Positions 14,738-17,270 of a stretch of 17,270 nucleotides of DNA are shown here, piece after piece. The stretch comes from Planctomycetia bacterium (GTDB lineage: Bacteria; Planctomycetota; Phycisphaerae; Phycisphaerales; SM1A02): positions 1-17,270 of the forward strand of contig SYGQ01000168.1 of NCBI GenBank assembly GCA_005799475.1. The letters are read 5' to 3'. Position 1 is the first letter of the stretch. Every line of letters begins with the position of its first letter. The notes below the pieces were generated by a model. That model did not search any database, was not told the DNA's origin, and saw only the letters and a list, made by a program, of their open reading frames with translations. The translations under genes and the position numbers were made by a program.

Positions 14738-15666
14738 CGCAGTGGACCGAATCGAATCGCCCGCGACCCCCGGAAAACCCCCGCCGTGTGATTGGCGGGT
14801 TCAAGTTCAAGCGCAAGGAGGGCATCTCCGACTGGCCGTGGACCGCCGAACCGCTCTTCAATGCGATCGCCTCGGCGGCGGACCCAGACGACCTCGCCGA
14901 AGGCAACTCGTATGCACTCTCGGGTCAGACCGTGACCTTCCCATGCACGGCAACCCGCGTCGATGCCTCGGTGCAGGGACGAGCTTCGCGACCCTACGCG
15001 GTCGCGATGGTGTTCCAACCATGGTCATCCGACGAATGGATGAAGGTTGTTCAGGCACTGTCTGTCGAGGCTGGTTTCTCGGCACGATTTCTCGTCGGCG
15101 AGATGCCGCACGCGGTGGGCCCCCTGATCGCAGGCCTCGGTCTTCGTGCGGACCTTGTGCCTTCGCGACCGGGCGCCAAGCCATCGTGCGATCCCTTGCT
15201 GACATGCACCTGCGGAGGGGCTCAGCCCTGCAAACATGTGGTCGCGGTCGCCCACCTTGTGGCCGAGCGCATTGAAACTGAACCGCTCACGCTGTTCCTC
15301 TTGCGCGGGATGACACCCGAGCGGCTGCTCGAACGCATTCAGGAAGTCCGGACTCTCGCCACTCGCGGCGAAAACCACGCTCATCCGCTGCCGCAGGCTG
15401 CGGCCGATGCATCGCTCGAGCTGCCGCTCGAGTCGATGCTCGCCGATTTCTGGCGACCCGGAAAGCGACTTCGTGACCTCGAGGCGCGCGCGGCAACGGC
15501 CCACTCGCCGCACGCGATTCTCAGGCGCCTCGGCGCGAGCCCAATGGGCGGGCGATTCCCCCTCGTGGGACTCCTCGCGACGATCTACGACACCATGCGC
15601 CAGCGCGCGATGGTGCTGCGCGATGGTGAGCGCGCACTCCCGGGGTCCGACGCTGAGGAGAAGTGA
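14734..15666 (+). CDS. SWIM zinc-finger protein, partner of the SNF2 helicase
   Basis: A 310-residue protein with a SWIM zinc finger CTC-x5-CKH (C158, C160, C166, H168), a fold that binds DNA or protein. The N-terminal block NRPRPPENPRRVIGGFKFKRK (9-28) and the helical segment after the finger (TPERLLERIQEV) match proteins found beside long bacterial SNF2 helicases. The C-terminal third is helical and has no recognised domain. Its ATG overlaps the helicase TGA (ATGA), so the two are almost certainly co-translated and probably form a complex in which the SWIM protein directs or regulates the motor. That partnership is inferred from gene order. Confidence 0.88.
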   Translation: MTQWTESNRPRPPENPRRVIGGFKFKRKEGISDWPWTAEPLFNAIASAADPDDLAEGNSYALSGQTVTFPCTATRVDASVQGRASRPYAVAMVFQPWSSDEWMKVVQALSVEAGFSARFLVGEMPHAVGPLIAGLGLRADLVPSRPGAKPSCDPLLTCTCGGAQPCKHVVAVAHLVAERIETEPLTLFLLRGMTPERLLERIQEVRTLATRGENHAHPLPQAAADASLELPLESMLADFWRPGKRLRDLEARAATAHSPHAILRRLGASPMGGRFPLVGLLATIYDTMRQRAMVLRDGERALPGSDAEEK

Positions 15667-15691
15667 ATCTGTGCGGGGCTAGGATGCCGCG

Positions 15692-16543
15692 ATGGCCCGC
15701 CCCGGAGTCGCGAAGGAAGTCGCCACAGCCCAGCGAGGGCTGCGCCGGGGCGCACCGCGCGTGGCGCGACGACGGCGACCACTGCCCAACGCCGATGCCA
15801 TCGCGTGGATTGCGCACCAACTCCATCATGCACTCTTCGATGCGGGATCGTCCGCCCTCGAGGATGCCGTGGAGATGCTCACGCCCGAGCTGATCGCCGC
15901 ACTCACTCTGGGACCGCAATCGCAAGCGACCGCGCCATCGCGCGCGCGTCGAGTGATCCTGTCGCTCCTGCGCGCACTCCCAGGGATCCAGCGCCAGCTC
16001 GTCCTCGACCTGCACGCGGCCTACGAGCGCGACCCCGCGGCAACGGGACTCTTGGAGATCGTCCTCTGCTACCCGGGGCTTCGCGCGCTCACGATTCACC
16101 GCATCGCGCACGAACTCCACTGTGCGCGCGTCCCCCTGATTCCGCGCATGCTCGCCGAGTCCGCACATGACTCGACCGGGATCGACATTCATCCTGGCGC
16201 GACCATCGGCGCGGGCTTCTTCATCGACCACGGCACGAGCGTCGTAATCGGAGAGACCTCGATCATCGGCCGTAACTGCACGCTGTATCAAGGTGTCACG
16301 CTCGGCGCGCGCCGATTCGATCGGCACGGCGACGGCTCCTTGCGGCGCGGCTCCAAGCGACACCCGACGCTTCGCGACGGCGTGACCGTCTACGCGAATG
16401 CAACGATTCTGGGTGGGCAGACGGTCATCGGAACGGGCGCCATCATCAGCGCCGGCGTGCTAGTGCAAGAGAGTGTCGCCGCCGGGTGCACCGTCAGGGC
16501 ACCCAAGACAGAACTCGTCGTCGCCAAGCGACGCGTGACCTAG
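15692..16543 (+). CDS. cysE: Serine O-acetyltransferase (long EpsC/SrpH-like form)
   Basis: Makes O-acetylserine from serine and acetyl-CoA, the entry to cysteine synthesis. The C-terminal half is a left-handed beta-helix of hexapeptide repeats with the SAT signature IDIHPGATIGAGFFIDHG (164-181; D166, H167, H180), VVIGET (184-189), LYQGVTLGA (198-206) and NATILGGQTVIGTGA (236-250). The CYPGLRALTIHRIAHEL segment (126-142) is the usual N-terminal helical boundary. FFIDHG and YQGVTLGA resemble the longer SrpH/EpsC type rather than enteric CysE. The tail reads RAPKTELVVAKRR instead of the usual GVPAR-type ending. The ATG follows the SWIM gene by 25 bases with AGGA about 8 bases before it. An Arg-rich N-terminus (16-30) is probably disordered. 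Confidence 0.9.
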   Translation: MARPGVAKEVATAQRGLRRGAPRVARRRRPLPNADAIAWIAHQLHHALFDAGSSALEDAVEMLTPELIAALTLGPQSQATAPSRARRVILSLLRALPGIQRQLVLDLHAAYERDPAATGLLEIVLCYPGLRALTIHRIAHELHCARVPLIPRMLAESAHDSTGIDIHPGATIGAGFFIDHGTSVVIGETSIIGRNCTLYQGVTLGARRFDRHGDGSLRRGSKRHPTLRDGVTVYANATILGGQTVIGTGAIISAGVLVQESVAAGCTVRAPKTELVVAKRRVT

Positions 16544-16552
16544 CTCACCGCC

Positions 16553-17269
16553 TCAGTTGCGACCTTGGCCGCCGCCTTGGCCGCCGCCGCCGCTCTGTCG
16601 CATCTGATCGAAGAACCCGGCGCGCTCGGCGTCGTCGATTGTGCCGTCCTTGTTCTTGTCGGCGGCCTTCGCCGTGTCTTGCATCTGCGCGGGGAGATCG
16701 GAGATCTTCCCCGTGCCAAATCCGCCGAAACTCCGACCGCCGTCGCGACCCTTGGGCAACTGGTCCTGCTGCGCAGGTGTCAGGAGACCGTGCAGTTGGT
16801 CGAGGTAGCGCGTCCCCATGTCGCCGCGCTGATCCATGAGATCGCCCACAGGGTCCGCGCCTGCGCCGCCGCCCCCCCCGAAGCCGCGACCCATCATGCT
16901 CATCGGACTCTCGGTGCCATCGAGGATGGCGAGAATGCGCAGCGACTCTTCGAGCCGCTGCTGCGGCTCTTCCTTGCGCGTGAGGGTGGCGATACGGTCA
17001 TTCATGCTTGCCAGCTCGGCGACATACGCCGTCTGGAGACCAAGAACCAAATCTCGCGACTCCGGCGCGAGATCAGGCAGTTCCAACGCCTTGGCGAATG
17101 CGTCGCTCGTGCGAGTCGCGCGGAACACCCGCGTGAACGCCGCAGTCATCGCGGCCGTGTTGAACTTCGCACCCTCGTCGGCAGGAAGGACCCCCAAGAG
17201 CGACACTCGGTACTGATCGTTCACATCCCGTACACCCCTGCGAAGTGCGATCTGCCGTTCGAGGATCAC
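16553..17269 (-). CDS. Gly-rich EF-hand protein, probably exported (N-terminus outside window)
   Basis: The C-terminal 238 residues are visible; the frame reaches the right edge, so the apparent GTG start there is probably internal. One canonical EF-hand loop, DKNKDGTIDDAE (204-215), has Asp/Asn/Asp/Thr/Asp/Glu at the calcium-ligand positions. An LTPAQQ sequence (163-168) resembles the LTxxQ motif of Spy/CpxP-type periplasmic proteins. Gly-rich stretches occur at 128-139 and at the tail (GGGGQGGGQGRN), and predicted helices fill 35-118. Proteins mixing EF-hands with low-complexity Gly regions are frequent in planctomycete secretomes. No signal peptide can be assessed. It converges on cysE with 9 bases between stop codons. 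Function unknown. Confidence 0.75.
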   Translation of the reverse strand: MILERQIALRRGVRDVNDQYRVSLLGVLPADEGAKFNTAAMTAAFTRVFRATRTSDAFAKALELPDLAPESRDLVLGLQTAYVAELASMNDRIATLTRKEEPQQRLEESLRILAILDGTESPMSMMGRGFGGGGGAGADPVGDLMDQRGDMGTRYLDQLHGLLTPAQQDQLPKGRDGGRSFGGFGTGKISDLPAQMQDTAKAADKNKDGTIDDAERAGFFDQMRQSGGGGQGGGQGRN

Positions 17270-17270
17270 C

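Noticed and set aside
1..17270. CRISPR arrays, insertion sequences, rRNA, riboswitches and strong intrinsic terminators
   Set aside because: I found no regularly spaced repeats, transposase motifs, rRNA sequence, or GC hairpin followed by a T-run in any of the short gaps.

Overview
The window is GC-rich, gene-dense bacterial chromosome. It carries 13 protein genes and one tRNA, almost all housekeeping. There is no rRNA, CRISPR array, insertion sequence or prophage. The gene content (menaquinone synthesis by the classical Men route, a SNF2/SWIM pair, a glycine-rich EF-hand protein of a kind common in planctomycetes) and the composition fit a planctomycete of the Phycisphaerae type. That assignment is an inference from general character, since the window holds no taxonomic marker.

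Layout. (1) 1-3482, minus strand: menF (isochorismate synthase), then a long frame that starts inside the menF stop codon and runs off the left edge. This frame encodes a complete MenD joined in frame to the start of a MenH-like alpha/beta hydrolase. (2) 3596-9392, plus strand: a compact run of rnd, coaBC, a metallophosphoesterase, a small lipoprotein, marC, purE and purK. Five of its six junctions are 4-base start/stop overlaps. (3) 9316-11143, minus strand: xerC/xerD-type recombinase followed by a solitary beta-class DNA methyltransferase. The 3' end of the methyltransferase gene overlaps the 3' end of purK by 77 bases, tail to tail. (4) 11352-15666, plus strand: tRNA-Lys(TTT), then a 1093-residue SNF2 helicase and its overlapping SWIM zinc-finger partner. 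(5) 15692-16543, plus strand: a serine O-acetyltransferase. It converges on a secreted-looking EF-hand protein (minus strand) that is cut by the right edge.

How the genes work together. MenF and MenD-MenH would carry out three consecutive steps from chorismate to SHCHC in menaquinone synthesis; menC, menE and menB are not in the window. The rnd-to-purK run mixes RNA processing, coenzyme A synthesis, a membrane protein and two purine steps, and is linked by translational coupling rather than by one pathway. The SNF2 and SWIM proteins probably act together, but their role is not known from the sequence.

The most noteworthy points are the MenD-MenH fusion, a CoaBC protein that lacks several residues considered catalytic in the E. 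coli enzyme, and a two-part motif found in both divergent intergenic regions (menF/rnd and xerC/tRNA-Lys). I did not find a convincing novel defence or mobile system.
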